Assembly: GCA_043738095.1 (NCBI GenBank)
Contig: JAYSZI010000123.1
Location: forward strand, 1-64,000
Length of the DNA stretch: 64,000 nucleotides
DNA from: Lysobacter_K sp043738095
GTDB lineage: Bacteria > Pseudomonadota > Gammaproteobacteria > Xanthomonadales > Xanthomonadaceae
Direction of reading: 5' to 3'
Positions 33,725-42,929 of this stretch are shown here, piece after piece. The notes under the pieces are model-generated. The model worked only from the letters and a program-made list of their open reading frames with translations. It was not told the DNA's origin and did no database searches. Each line of letters starts with the position of its first letter. Positions within the stretch are counted from its first letter, which is position 1. Position numbers and translations under genes: made by a program.

Positions 33725-35862
33725 AGAACGCAGTGGAAACAACCGCGGCGCAGCCCCGGTTCGCGACGGATTTGGTCGGTAGGCACAGTGACATCGACCT
33801 GCGGGTGTACTGGCAGGTATTGCGCGATCGCTGGTGGGTGGTCCTAGGGGTTTTGGCGGCCACCCTGGCGGTCGGCCTTGCACTAACGTTGCTCACCACC
33901 CCCATCTTCCGCGCCGCCGCTACCCTGCAGATCGAGCGCGACACCATCAAGGTGGTCAACTCGGACGCGGTGACTCCGGTGGAATCTTCCTACGACCGGG
34001 AGTTCTACCAAACCCAGTACGAGCTGCTGCGGAGTCGATCGCTCGCGCTGCGGGTGATTCAAGACCTCAAGTTGATCGAGCACCCGCATTTCAAAACGAT
34101 GCTGGGCTCCGCCGGTGGCAAGCCAGGCCCGGAACAGATATTGGCCCAGCAGCAGGCGCTGGTAGGGCCGGTGCTAGGCGCCCTGAGCGTCGAGCCCATT
34201 CGCAGTTCGCGGTTGGTAAGCGTGAGTGTCGATTCACCCGATGCGGGCTTGGCGGCGAGTATCGCCAACGGGTATACGCAGGCATTCATCACCAGCAATA
34301 TCGAGGGCAGATTTAACGCCTCCTCGTATGCCAAGGCCTATCTCGAAGAACGTCTGGCGGAGCTCAAGACCCGGCTGGAGGATTCGGAGCGGGAATTGGT
34401 CCATTTTGCGGACCGCGAGCAGATCATCTCCGTGGGCGAGGACGAGCCCTCCCTGGCCGCGCAGAATCTGGCCCAGCTCAACAGCTTGCTCGCGCAAGCT
34501 CAAGACGCGCGATTCAAGGCCGAATCCGAGAACCGCTTGGCCGCGATGGGCTCGGGCATGGGCTTGCCCCAGGTCGTCGACAACGCGCTGATCCAGACCA
34601 TGCGCCAGTCGCGTGCGCAACTCACGTCGCAATACCAGGAAAAGCTGAAAGTCTACAAACCGGACTATCCGGAGATGCTCCAGCTGCAAAGCCAGATCCG
34701 CGAGGTGGATCGGCAGATTGCGACAGAGGTGCAAAACATCCGTGGCTCAGTACGCGCGCGGTTCGACTCCGCCAGCGGGCAGGAGCAACTGTTGACGCAG
34801 CGCATCGAGGCGCTCAAAGCCGATGTCCTGGACCTCGCCAACCGCAGCATTCGATACAACATCCTAAAGCGCGAAACCGCGACCAATCAGGAGCTCTACG
34901 ACGGGCTGCTGCAGCGATACAAGGAAATCGGCGTAGCAGGCGGTATCGGCGCCAACAACATTTCAGTGGTCGATCGGGCCGAAGTACCAGGCGCCCCGTA
35001 CAAGCCCAGCCTGCGTCGCAACCTGATGCTCGCGTTCGTGCTCGGTTTGGCCCTGGGCCTGCTGGCCACATTTGGTATGCATTTCCTGGACCGTCGCGTG
35101 CACACGGCCAAAGCCCTGGAAGCCCTGACCGGGTTGCCGTCCATCGGGGTGATTCCGTTGCTCCCCGCCGGCTCCACACCGGCCGAGGCCAGCGCCAATC
35201 CGCGATCGCCATTTTCCGAGGCGTACCGCTCGGTGCGCACGGCATTGCAGTTCTCCACCCCACACGGGTTGCCGCGCAGTTTGCTGGTCAGTAGCCCTGG
35301 CCCGGGCGAGGGCAAGACCACTACAGCGGCCGAACTGGCCCGGAACATTGCCCAACTCGGCCGGCGCGTGGCCTTGGTGGATGCCGATCTGCGCAACCCA
35401 TCGGTTCACAAATTGTTTGGGCTGAGCAATGCCGTGGGTTTGTCGAGCGTGCTGGCAGGCGCAGGCGAACTTGCCGCCGCATTGCAGCCGACCGACGTGC
35501 CCAACCTGGTGGTCGTCACCTCAGGCCCATTGCCGCCCAATCCGCCCGAGCTGCTCGGCGGCGATGGCCTGGTCAAGCTGCTTGAGGAACTCAGCGGCAA
35601 GTTCGACGTGGTGATTCTGGATGGCCCACCGGTACTGGGCCTAGCAGACGCGCCGCTGCTGTCCAGCCGCGCCGAAGCGACATTGCTGGTGGTGGCCGCG
35701 GAAATCACCCGCAAGGACATGGTCCAAAGTGCGCTCCACCGGTTCTCGGCCACCCGCGGGCTGGTGGTAGGCACGTTGCTTACCCGGTTTGATCCGCGCA
35801 ACCACAGTGAATACGGTTATGGCGGGTACGGCGATTATGCATACGGCAACGAGCCCAAATAG
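33721..35862 (+). CDS. wzc: Wzc-type polysaccharide co-polymerase and tyrosine kinase
   Basis: The 713-residue protein has two transmembrane helices (about residues 40-60 and 430-452), a periplasmic coiled-coil region between them (about 180-400) and a cytoplasmic BY-kinase domain. Walker A is SSPGPGEGKTTTA, Walker A' ALVDADLRNP and Walker B VVILDGPP. The C-terminus has five tyrosines in YGYGGYGDYAYG, the autophosphorylation cluster that the CpsB-like phosphatase would reset. GTG start at 33721 overlapping the wza stop; a longer frame from 33664 runs inside wza. Controls polymer length and export of the second polysaccharide. Confidence 0.93.
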   Translation: MKNAVETTAAQPRFATDLVGRHSDIDLRVYWQVLRDRWWVVLGVLAATLAVGLALTLLTTPIFRAAATLQIERDTIKVVNSDAVTPVESSYDREFYQTQYELLRSRSLALRVIQDLKLIEHPHFKTMLGSAGGKPGPEQILAQQQALVGPVLGALSVEPIRSSRLVSVSVDSPDAGLAASIANGYTQAFITSNIEGRFNASSYAKAYLEERLAELKTRLEDSERELVHFADREQIISVGEDEPSLAAQNLAQLNSLLAQAQDARFKAESENRLAAMGSGMGLPQVVDNALIQTMRQSRAQLTSQYQEKLKVYKPDYPEMLQLQSQIREVDRQIATEVQNIRGSVRARFDSASGQEQLLTQRIEALKADVLDLANRSIRYNILKRETATNQELYDGLLQRYKEIGVAGGIGANNISVVDRAEVPGAPYKPSLRRNLMLAFVLGLALGLLATFGMHFLDRRVHTAKALEALTGLPSIGVIPLLPAGSTPAEASANPRSPFSEAYRSVRTALQFSTPHGLPRSLLVSSPGPGEGKTTTAAELARNIAQLGRRVALVDADLRNPSVHKLFGLSNAVGLSSVLAGAGELAAALQPTDVPNLVVVTSGPLPPNPPELLGGDGLVKLLEELSGKFDVVILDGPPVLGLADAPLLSSRAEATLLVVAAEITRKDMVQSALHRFSATRGLVVGTLLTRFDPRNHSEYGYGGYGDYAYGNEPK

Positions 35863-35876
35863 CGGGGGCTGACGGC

Positions 35877-37148
35877 GTGGCGTCAGGCCGACAGGGCAAG
35901 CGTATCCAGCGACTGCTGCATGCCCCCCCGTGGGCCAGCGGCGTGAGTGTGGCCCGGCTTATGAGGGTGGCGGCGGCGGGATCGGCATTGTTGGTCATGG
36001 CCATTGCGGCGTGTGCGCTGGCGACGGTGGATGCCGGTTCCGGGCTGTTAGGGCGAATGCGGCCTGCCCTCGACCCGGGCGGAGCCGCCCCAGGGGCTGG
36101 CTTACCCGGTCGTGCCGCGGCCCTGCAGAAGCTGCGCACACACCCGATCGACGGCGGCGCGATACGCCAATTGGGGGACGCCGCCGCGGCGGCCGGCGAC
36201 GTGCAGGTGTCGCAGGCGTATTACCAGCTCGCGATCCGCCGCGCGCCGCGCGATGTACTGGCGCGGCGCCAGGTGATCGCCCATGCAGTGGCCGAAGCCC
36301 GTTATTCGGACGCGGCGACGCATATGGATGCGTTGCTGAGGGTGGACCCCCAAGGCGGCCAAGCGCTGTTGCTGCAATACCCAGGGCTGCTGCGGCGCGA
36401 GGATTTCCGCGCCGTCTTGGTCGCGCGTTTGGCGGGTGATCCGCCGTGGCGAGCTGGGCTGGTAGACATACTGACAGCCCTGGCCGACCCCGCCGCGGCG
36501 CAAGCTTTGCTAGCGCAGTTGGCTGCCGTGAGCGCGCCGCGTGCGGACGAGAACGCGCTGCGCGCCACGTTGTTGGTGAAGCTCGCTCGGCCGCTTCAGG
36601 CGCGCTCGATCTGGGCTCAAGGGCTGCCTGCCGAGGCGCGGCGATGCGTGGGCCTTGTCTTTGATGGTGGCTTTGAGTATCCCCACGCGGCCAAACCGTA
36701 CGGCTGGCAGATGCAGTCCGAGCCAGGCGTGGCGGTCGGGTTCGACACCGCGCATGCTGGCGAGGGGCGCAGTTCGCTGCTGTTGCTGTTCGACGGTCGA
36801 GCGGCAGATTTTTCTGGGATCGCACAAGACGTGGTGTTGCCAACCGGGTCCTACCGATTGACGCTGCAGGTCCAAGCGGAACTCCCGCCCACGGCCCGGC
36901 CTTTCGCGTGGACGGTGGCCTGCCACTCCGCGGGCGAGGAATTGGCGCGCCTGGTGTTGCCGGCGCGCACCCAGGGCTGGCAGACGGTTGCGACCGATTT
37001 TGTCGTGCCACCGCAATGCACGTCGCAGCAACTCAAACTTTCGCGCTTGGCGCGGAATCTCAGCGAGCGCCAGGTCTCCGGGCGTCTTGCCGTGGACTCC
37101 GTCGCGATACGCCCACTACCGGTCAAGGCCGCCACTCGTGCCGACTAG
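35877..37148 (+). CDS. Membrane-anchored protein of unknown function with TPR-like and beta-sandwich regions
   Basis: The 423-residue product has an N-terminal hydrophobic helix (about 28-50, RVAAAGSALLVMAIAACALA), which acts as an anchor or signal. An alanine-rich helical region follows (about 80-230, with repeats such as GDVQVSQAYYQLAIRRAPRDVLARR in two parts) that looks like TPR units. The last 165 residues form a beta-rich domain (FDGGFEYPHAAKPYGWQM, GRSSLLLLFDGRAADF, YRLTLQVQAEL) resembling a carbohydrate-binding sandwich. I do not recognise the family. Its place between wzc and a Wzy/ligase gene suggests a periplasmic polymer-binding or assembly factor. GTG start at 35877. Confidence 0.7.
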   Translation: MASGRQGKRIQRLLHAPPWASGVSVARLMRVAAAGSALLVMAIAACALATVDAGSGLLGRMRPALDPGGAAPGAGLPGRAAALQKLRTHPIDGGAIRQLGDAAAAAGDVQVSQAYYQLAIRRAPRDVLARRQVIAHAVAEARYSDAATHMDALLRVDPQGGQALLLQYPGLLRREDFRAVLVARLAGDPPWRAGLVDILTALADPAAAQALLAQLAAVSAPRADENALRATLLVKLARPLQARSIWAQGLPAEARRCVGLVFDGGFEYPHAAKPYGWQMQSEPGVAVGFDTAHAGEGRSSLLLLFDGRAADFSGIAQDVVLPTGSYRLTLQVQAELPPTARPFAWTVACHSAGEELARLVLPARTQGWQTVATDFVVPPQCTSQQLKLSRLARNLSERQVSGRLAVDSVAIRPLPVKAATRAD

Positions 37149-37179
37149 CCTCAGCGCGTCGCCTGCGCCCGGTGACTAC

Positions 37180-38556
37180 ATGACCAGGGTCACTTTCAAG
37201 CCGGCCACAGCACCGTGGCGCTCGCGCGATCGGGCCTCGCAAGTGGCCGCGGCATCGCTCCTGCTTGCAGCCCTGGTGCTGGGTGGAGCCGGCCGGGGTC
37301 CGGGTGACGCAGTCGTCCACATGGTGGCAATCTTTGCGCTCGGCCTTGGGTGGCACCGCTGGGCGCAGCCGCGGGCAGTGACACCACTGCAACGGGCCCT
37401 GTTGATGACGTTGCTTGCAGCGGTCGGGGTTGGGATCCTCCAGCTGCTGCCGTTGCCCGCCCAGATGTTTGCCGCATTGCCGCCGCGCGCGCACGTATTG
37501 GCGGAGCTGCAACAAGCGGGGCTCGCGCCGGGGTGGATGCCGATGACGTTGGACGTCTGGGGGACGGTCAGGGCGGTGCTGGCCCTGGTCTGCTTTCTGG
37601 CGATGTGGCTGTTATGCACGACACTGCCGCTCGACCAACGAATCCAGCTGCTGAAGCTGGCCGTCTCCGCGGCCGTGCCCATGGCGATGCTGGGCTTTTT
37701 TCAAGCCAACGCCAAGCTCGACACCACCGGTGGCAGTGGCTTGTTCGAGAATCGCAACCACTTTGCGTCGCTGATGGCGATGCTGTCGCCCGCGGCAATC
37801 GTGGCCGGCTGGCAGTCGCATCAGCGCCGGCGCTGGGCCCTCGCCGGGTGCTGGTATGCCGCCGCGGTGGTGCTGTTGATAGCCGCTGCGCTTAGTTATT
37901 CGCGGGCTGGTTCACTGTTGGCGGGGGGCGCGGCGGTCGCCACGGTGGTGCTGTTGGGCAGGGCGCGCGCCCGCGACTGGCGGGTGTGGCTTGCCGGCGC
38001 CGTTGGTGTTGCCATGGCCGCGGGGGGCATCGGGTACTTCGCTGGCGACCGTTTGTTGGCGCGTTTTGGCAGTGACGCGTTCGGTGACCTGCGCTGGCAG
38101 TATGTCGAGAACGGCTGGAAGGTGCTGCTGGCGTACTTCCCATGGGGCAGCGGTCTGGGCTCGTTTCAGGCGGTGTACGAACGTTTCGAGCCTATCGAGT
38201 CGCTCGGCGAATTCACCTTCGCCCGCCACGCCCACAACGAGCTCCTGCAGAACACCATCGAGGCCGGAGCCGCCGGGTTGTTGCTGATGCTGCTCTTCCT
38301 AGCGGTGGCGGCGGCCGCCATGCTGCGTCCGGCCCGCGGCCGCCGCCCCGCCCACGCATGGCATGCCGCATCGGCGATCGCTTGCGTGGTGCCGCTCCTG
38401 CACTCCGCGGTGGACTATCCCCTGCGCACGCTGGCTTGCAGCACCGTGCTGGCGCTCGTGCTGTCAATCGTCATGGACGCCGGCGGCGAGGACCCGACAG
38501 ACGGACTGCCCTCCGATCACGGTCGAAGGCGCGACCCGGGGCTGTCAGGGCAGTGA
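37180..38556 (+). CDS. O-antigen ligase/polymerase superfamily protein (Wzy_C type)
   Basis: This 458-residue polytopic protein has about ten to twelve hydrophobic helices and a central periplasmic loop. The hallmark Wzy_C pieces are GLFENRNHFASLMAM, SYSRAGSLLAGG and the H-x-HNELLQ stretch (ARHAHNELLQNTIEAG). Members are O-antigen ligases or Wzy polymerases, or teichuronic-type polymerases. Located right after the unknown anchored protein, it may be the polymerase or a ligase of the second glycan; a second polymerase candidate is at 51064. The ATG at 37180 is used; a GTG at 37138 overlapping the previous gene is possible. Confidence 0.82.
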   Translation: MTRVTFKPATAPWRSRDRASQVAAASLLLAALVLGGAGRGPGDAVVHMVAIFALGLGWHRWAQPRAVTPLQRALLMTLLAAVGVGILQLLPLPAQMFAALPPRAHVLAELQQAGLAPGWMPMTLDVWGTVRAVLALVCFLAMWLLCTTLPLDQRIQLLKLAVSAAVPMAMLGFFQANAKLDTTGGSGLFENRNHFASLMAMLSPAAIVAGWQSHQRRRWALAGCWYAAAVVLLIAAALSYSRAGSLLAGGAAVATVVLLGRARARDWRVWLAGAVGVAMAAGGIGYFAGDRLLARFGSDAFGDLRWQYVENGWKVLLAYFPWGSGLGSFQAVYERFEPIESLGEFTFARHAHNELLQNTIEAGAAGLLLMLLFLAVAAAAMLRPARGRRPAHAWHAASAIACVVPLLHSAVDYPLRTLACSTVLALVLSIVMDAGGEDPTDGLPSDHGRRRDPGLSGQ

Positions 38557-38636
38557 ATGATCGGCCCGGTGCTCACCCGCTGGCCAATGGCGGGCTGTCA
38601 CAATAAGCAATAGGGTGCCGCAGGTTCAGGGCACAC

Positions 38637-40025
38637 GTGGCGAACAACTTCCGAAGGGGATCGATCATCAACGTCACCATTTTTGGTACCGGGTACGTAG
38701 GCCTGGTTACCGGAGCCTGCCTGGCTGAGGTAGGACACGAAGTCATCTGCGTCGATATCGATGCGGCAAAAATCGATGGTCTCAATCAAGGCCGTCTTCC
38801 GATCTACGAGCCCGGGCTTGAGGACATCGTTACCAACAACCGCGCGGCTGGCCGCTTACGCTTCACCACCGATGCGGCGGCCGCGATTAGCCATGGCGAT
38901 ACGATATTCATCGCCGTGGGCACACCGCCCGACGAGGACGGCAGCGCCGATCTGCGTCATGTGTTGGCGGTTGCGAAGATCATCGGCCAGCACGTGGATA
39001 GGGCGGTCACCGTAGTTAATAAGTCGACCGTGCCAGTAGGCACCGCGGCAAAGGTGAGCGCCTGCGTCCGCGCTGAACTCGAAGTGCGCGGGGTGGAGTT
39101 CGCTGTCGAGGTGGTGTCCAATCCCGAGTTTCTAAAGGAGGGCGACGCGATCCGGGATTTCATGCGTCCCGACCGGATTATCGTCGGCTCGGACAGTCCC
39201 CGCGCCATCGGCAGCATGAAATTGCTGTATGCCCCATTCAATAGAAACCACGAGCGCCTGGTGGTAATGGATGTGCGTTCGGCGGAGCTGACCAAGTACG
39301 CCGCCAATGCGATGCTGGCGACCAAGATCAGCTTCATGAACGAGATGGCGAACATCGCCGAGCGGGTGGGCGCCGATATCGAGAACGTACGACTGGGGAT
39401 CGGCTCCGATCCACGGATCGGCTTCTCCTTCATTTATCCGGGCGCGGGATACGGCGGCTCGTGTTTCCCCAAAGATGTGCGCGCGCTGGAGAAAACCGCG
39501 CGAGCCCACGGTTACGAGGCTTCCATTCTCGCCGCTGTCGAGGCGGTCAATGATCGGCAGAAGGGCCGCTTGTACGAGCTCATCCATCGTCACTTCAATG
39601 GCGCCCTCGAAGGACGCACGGTGGCGTTATGGGGGCTGTCCTTCAAGCCCAACACTGACGACATGCGCGAGGCCTCGAGCGGCCGGTTGATGGAGCAACT
39701 ATGGGCATCGGGCGCGCGCGTGCGCGCCTATGACCCCGAATCCATGCGGGAGGCTCAGCGCCTTTATGGCGACCGGGCCGACATGGTCCTATGCCGCGAT
39801 CCGCTGGACGCGTTGGTAGGCGCGGATGTGCTGGCTTTGGTGACCGAGTGGAAGACATTCTGGACGCCGGATTTTGCCCAGATCAAAGCCGCGTTGGGCC
39901 CAGAAGCGGCCGTGTTTGATGGCCGGAACATCTACGACCCCGCGGTTGTTGAAGCAGCAGGGATGGCTTATTACGGCATCGGCCGCGGTCGCTCCGTCTT
40001 GACTCACAGCGAGGAAGTTCCATGA
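38637..40025 (+). CDS. ugd: UDP-glucose 6-dehydrogenase
   Basis: This 462-residue enzyme has the NAD-binding FGTGYVGLVTG, the family stretches IYEPGLED and NPEFLKEGDAI, and the catalytic cysteine C276 in GYGGSCFPKDVRAL. It oxidises UDP-glucose to UDP-glucuronate in two steps in the cytoplasm. The next gene, overlapping by ATGA, would decarboxylate that product to UDP-xylose. The frame starts with GTG at 38637, but most relatives begin about 10 residues later. A strong AAGGGGA lies 6 nt before an ATC codon at 38667, raising the question of a non-AUG start. Confidence 0.93.
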   Translation: MANNFRRGSIINVTIFGTGYVGLVTGACLAEVGHEVICVDIDAAKIDGLNQGRLPIYEPGLEDIVTNNRAAGRLRFTTDAAAAISHGDTIFIAVGTPPDEDGSADLRHVLAVAKIIGQHVDRAVTVVNKSTVPVGTAAKVSACVRAELEVRGVEFAVEVVSNPEFLKEGDAIRDFMRPDRIIVGSDSPRAIGSMKLLYAPFNRNHERLVVMDVRSAELTKYAANAMLATKISFMNEMANIAERVGADIENVRLGIGSDPRIGFSFIYPGAGYGGSCFPKDVRALEKTARAHGYEASILAAVEAVNDRQKGRLYELIHRHFNGALEGRTVALWGLSFKPNTDDMREASSGRLMEQLWASGARVRAYDPESMREAQRLYGDRADMVLCRDPLDALVGADVLALVTEWKTFWTPDFAQIKAALGPEAAVFDGRNIYDPAVVEAAGMAYYGIGRGRSVLTHSEEVP

Positions 40026-40978
40026 GGAAGTACGCGGTTCGCAAGCGGGTACTGGTTACCGGCGGAGCGGGATTTCTGGGGTCGCATCTGATTGACCGAT
40101 TGCTGGGTGAGGGCCACGAAGTTATCTGTGTGGATAACCTGTTTACCGGCTCCAAGCGCAATCTCGATCATCTCCACGATAATCCCCGTTTTGAGTTCGT
40201 CCGCCACGATGTCACCTTCCCTCTGTATCTCGAGGCCGATGAGATCTGGAATCTGGCGTGCCCGGCCTCACCGATCCATTACAGCCACGACCCGGTGCAG
40301 ACGACAAAAACGTCGGTGCATGGCGCAATCAATATGCTCGGCCTGGCCAAGCGGCTGCGCTGCCCGATTTTCCAGGCATCCACGAGTGAGGTGTACGGCG
40401 ATCCCAATGTGCACCCGCAACGGGAAGACTACTGGGGGAACGTCAACTGCATCGGGCCGCGCTCGTGTTACGACGAAGGCAAGCGCTGCGCCGAGACCCT
40501 GTTCTTCGACTATTACCGCCAGCACCGCCTGGATATCAAGGTGGTGCGGATATTCAATACCTATGGGCCGCGGATGCACCCGAACGATGGCCGGGTCGTG
40601 TCCAACTTCATCGTCCAGGCCTTGCGTGGCGAGCCGATCACGATTTATGGCGAGGGACAGCAAACGCGCTCGTTCTGCTATGTCGATGACTTGATTGAGG
40701 GTTTTTTGCGCATGATGGGCACCGAACCCGGATTCACCGGGCCGGTCAATCTGGGTAACCCGGGCGAGTTCACCATCCGCGAGTTGGCCGAGAAAGTCAT
40801 TGACCTGACCGGCTCAGATTCAAAGCTGGTGTTCAAGCCGCTGCCCGAAGACGACCCCATGCAGCGGCAGCCGGATATCTCCCTGGCGCGAGAGAAGCTT
40901 GGCTGGGAGCCGCAGATCCAGTTGGAAGAGGGGTTGCGACGGACCATCGCGTATTTTGACGAGCAGTTGCGTGAGTAA
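40022..40978 (+). CDS. UDP-glucuronate decarboxylase (UDP-xylose synthase)
   Basis: This 318-residue extended SDR protein has VLVTGGAGFLGSHL, the catalytic Y150xxxK154 in SCYDEGKR and the UXS-type segments IWNLACPASPIHYSHDP, VYGDPNVHPQREDYWG and IFNTYGPRMHPNDGRVVSNF. These distinguish UDP-xylose synthases from GalE and dTDP-glucose dehydratases. It converts UDP-glucuronate to UDP-xylose with tightly bound NAD. ATG at 40022 overlaps the ugd stop, so the two are translationally coupled, and the predicted glycan should contain xylose. Confidence 0.93.
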   Translation: MRKYAVRKRVLVTGGAGFLGSHLIDRLLGEGHEVICVDNLFTGSKRNLDHLHDNPRFEFVRHDVTFPLYLEADEIWNLACPASPIHYSHDPVQTTKTSVHGAINMLGLAKRLRCPIFQASTSEVYGDPNVHPQREDYWGNVNCIGPRSCYDEGKRCAETLFFDYYRQHRLDIKVVRIFNTYGPRMHPNDGRVVSNFIVQALRGEPITIYGEGQQTRSFCYVDDLIEGFLRMMGTEPGFTGPVNLGNPGEFTIRELAEKVIDLTGSDSKLVFKPLPEDDPMQRQPDISLAREKLGWEPQIQLEEGLRRTIAYFDEQLRE

Positions 40979-41032
40979 ATGTTTCACCCGCGGCATCCAG
41001 CTGTCCATTGAAATCGGCAACGGGGCGCCTTC

Positions 41033-42850
41033 GTGAAAGCGACGCCAGTCGGGGCCGGGCTGGGTGGGCTGATGGTTCGGCTGTGGGGCTATCTGCAGCC
41101 CCGGCATCGAACGCAATTCTTCCTGCTGCTGGCCCTGATGGTGGTCAATGCCGTGGCCGAGGTGATCAGCCTGGGCGCGGTGCTGCCGTTCCTGGGCGTT
41201 TTGACCGCGCCCGAGCGGCTGATGGCCTACCCGCTGGTGGCCAACAACATTTCCCGCTGGGGCGTGGACTCAGCCGCGGAGCTGATACTGCCGCTGACCA
41301 TATTGTTTGTCGTAGCGGTATGCGTATCGGCCGGTATCCGCATGTTGCTGCTTTGGGCGACTACCCGTTACACCTTGAATGCCGGAGTCGCGCTCAGTTC
41401 GGAAACGTACCGCAAGACGCTGTACCAGCCGTATCTTGTCCACGTGGCGCGCAACAGCAGCGGCGTGATCAGCGGCTTGACCTACAAGATCAACAGCGTG
41501 GTGTTCGGGATCATGATGCCGTGGTTGGTGCTGATCAGTTCCGGCCTCTTGCTGGTGGCCATCGTCGCCACCCTGATCGCGATCGATCCGATGGTGGCCT
41601 TTGCCGCAGCGGCAACGTTGGGTGCCAGTTACGGGGTGATCACACTGGCGACCCGCCACCGGCTGCGCCGGAACAGCGAGCGAATCTCCGACGGCCAGAC
41701 CGAGTTGGTCAAAACCTTGCAGGATGGTCTAGGGGGAATACGCGACGTGCTATTGGATGGCACTCAGCCGGTGTATTGCGACCTCTACCGACAGGTCGAC
41801 CAGCCGCTGCGCGAGGCGCAATGCAACAACGCTTTTATCAGCCAGAGCCCGCGCTTTGTGATGGAAGCACTTGGCATGGTGCTGATTGCGGGGCTCGCGT
41901 ATGGGTTGAGCCTGCGCGTCGGAGGGATAGCCTCGGCATTGCCTGTGCTCGGCGCGCTGGCGCTAGGAGCGCAAAGGCTGCTGCCGGCTCTGCAGCAGGC
42001 CTATAGCGCCTGGCAAAGCATTGCGGGCAACAGGGCGTCATTGGCCGACGTGATCGAATTGCTGGATCAGCCATTGCCTGAAGAATTGCTGCGCCCGCTG
42101 CCGCCGCCGCTGCACTTCAGCCGTGAGATCCGGTTCGACGCCGTGCGCTTCCGCTATGGAGCGCAGACGCCGTGGGTGGTGGATGGCCTGGACTTCACCG
42201 TCCCCAAAGGCGCCCGTGTTGGGTTTGTCGGCAGTACCGGCAGCGGAAAAAGCACCACGCTTGACCTGCTGATGGGCCTGCTCCCGCCCAGTCAGGGACG
42301 GATCCTCATTGACGACGTCGAGCTTTCCACCACCGGCATCCGCGCGTGGCAGCAGGCCATTGCGCACGTCCCCCAGAGCATCTATTTGGCCGACGCGACG
42401 TTGGCCGAGAACATTGCCTTTGGCGTCCGGCCCGAAGCCATCGACCTGTCCCGCGTGCAAGAAGCCGCGCGGCAAGCGCAGATTGCTGACTTCATCGAGT
42501 CCGGCACCGGCGGCTACCAAGCCCGTGTGGGAGAGCGCGGCGTACGCTTGTCGGGTGGGCAGCGGCAGCGAATCGGGATTGCGCGCGCGCTGTACAAGCG
42601 GGCATCCGTACTGGTTTTTGACGAGGCGACCAGCGCCCTGGACAACGCGACGGAACAGTCGGTCATGAATACGATCGACGGCCTCGACCGCGAGCTGACC
42701 ATTTTGATGATCGCCCATCGCCTGACCACCGTGCAGCACTGCGACATGATCGTTGAGCTGGAGCACGGCAAAGTCGTTGCCATGGGTACCTACGCCGAAC
42801 TGCTCGACCGCAGTGCCAGTTTCCGCAAGATGGTGCACGTTGACGGATAA
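41033..42850 (+). CDS. MsbA/PglK-type ABC transporter (putative lipid-linked oligosaccharide flippase)
   Basis: The 605-residue half-transporter has an N-terminal six-helix ABC exporter domain (about 25-330) and an ATPase domain with Walker A GSTGSGKS (400-407), Q-loop HVPQS, signature LSGGQ (506-510), Walker B LVFDEATSALD and IAHRLTTV. The ATPase half with GLLPPSQGRILIDD is like the PglK group, which flips lipid-linked oligosaccharides. No Wzx-type flippase is seen in the cluster, so this protein probably moves the repeat unit across the membrane. GTG start at 41033. Confidence 0.87.
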   Translation: MKATPVGAGLGGLMVRLWGYLQPRHRTQFFLLLALMVVNAVAEVISLGAVLPFLGVLTAPERLMAYPLVANNISRWGVDSAAELILPLTILFVVAVCVSAGIRMLLLWATTRYTLNAGVALSSETYRKTLYQPYLVHVARNSSGVISGLTYKINSVVFGIMMPWLVLISSGLLLVAIVATLIAIDPMVAFAAAATLGASYGVITLATRHRLRRNSERISDGQTELVKTLQDGLGGIRDVLLDGTQPVYCDLYRQVDQPLREAQCNNAFISQSPRFVMEALGMVLIAGLAYGLSLRVGGIASALPVLGALALGAQRLLPALQQAYSAWQSIAGNRASLADVIELLDQPLPEELLRPLPPPLHFSREIRFDAVRFRYGAQTPWVVDGLDFTVPKGARVGFVGSTGSGKSTTLDLLMGLLPPSQGRILIDDVELSTTGIRAWQQAIAHVPQSIYLADATLAENIAFGVRPEAIDLSRVQEAARQAQIADFIESGTGGYQARVGERGVRLSGGQRQRIGIARALYKRASVLVFDEATSALDNATEQSVMNTIDGLDRELTILMIAHRLTTVQHCDMIVELEHGKVVAMGTYAELLDRSASFRKMVHVDG

Positions 42851-42929
42851 AATGGGCGTAAGAGCCCGCTGGACTTCGTCGCAATCCCGGGCCGACACGT
42901 CGCCGTGCGCTCGTGAACAAGAGAATCGG

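Noticed and set aside
35995..37011. 338-codon minus-strand frame opposite the unknown anchored protein
   Set aside because: Very rich in R, P, A and T with no domain pattern; the plus-strand frame has a membrane anchor and strand/helix periodicity and fits the operon.
36988..37179. 64-codon upstream extension of the Wzy/ligase-type gene
   Set aside because: It overlaps the end of the previous gene in another frame and is rich in R, S and P without a membrane segment; the start at 37180 precedes the first helix.
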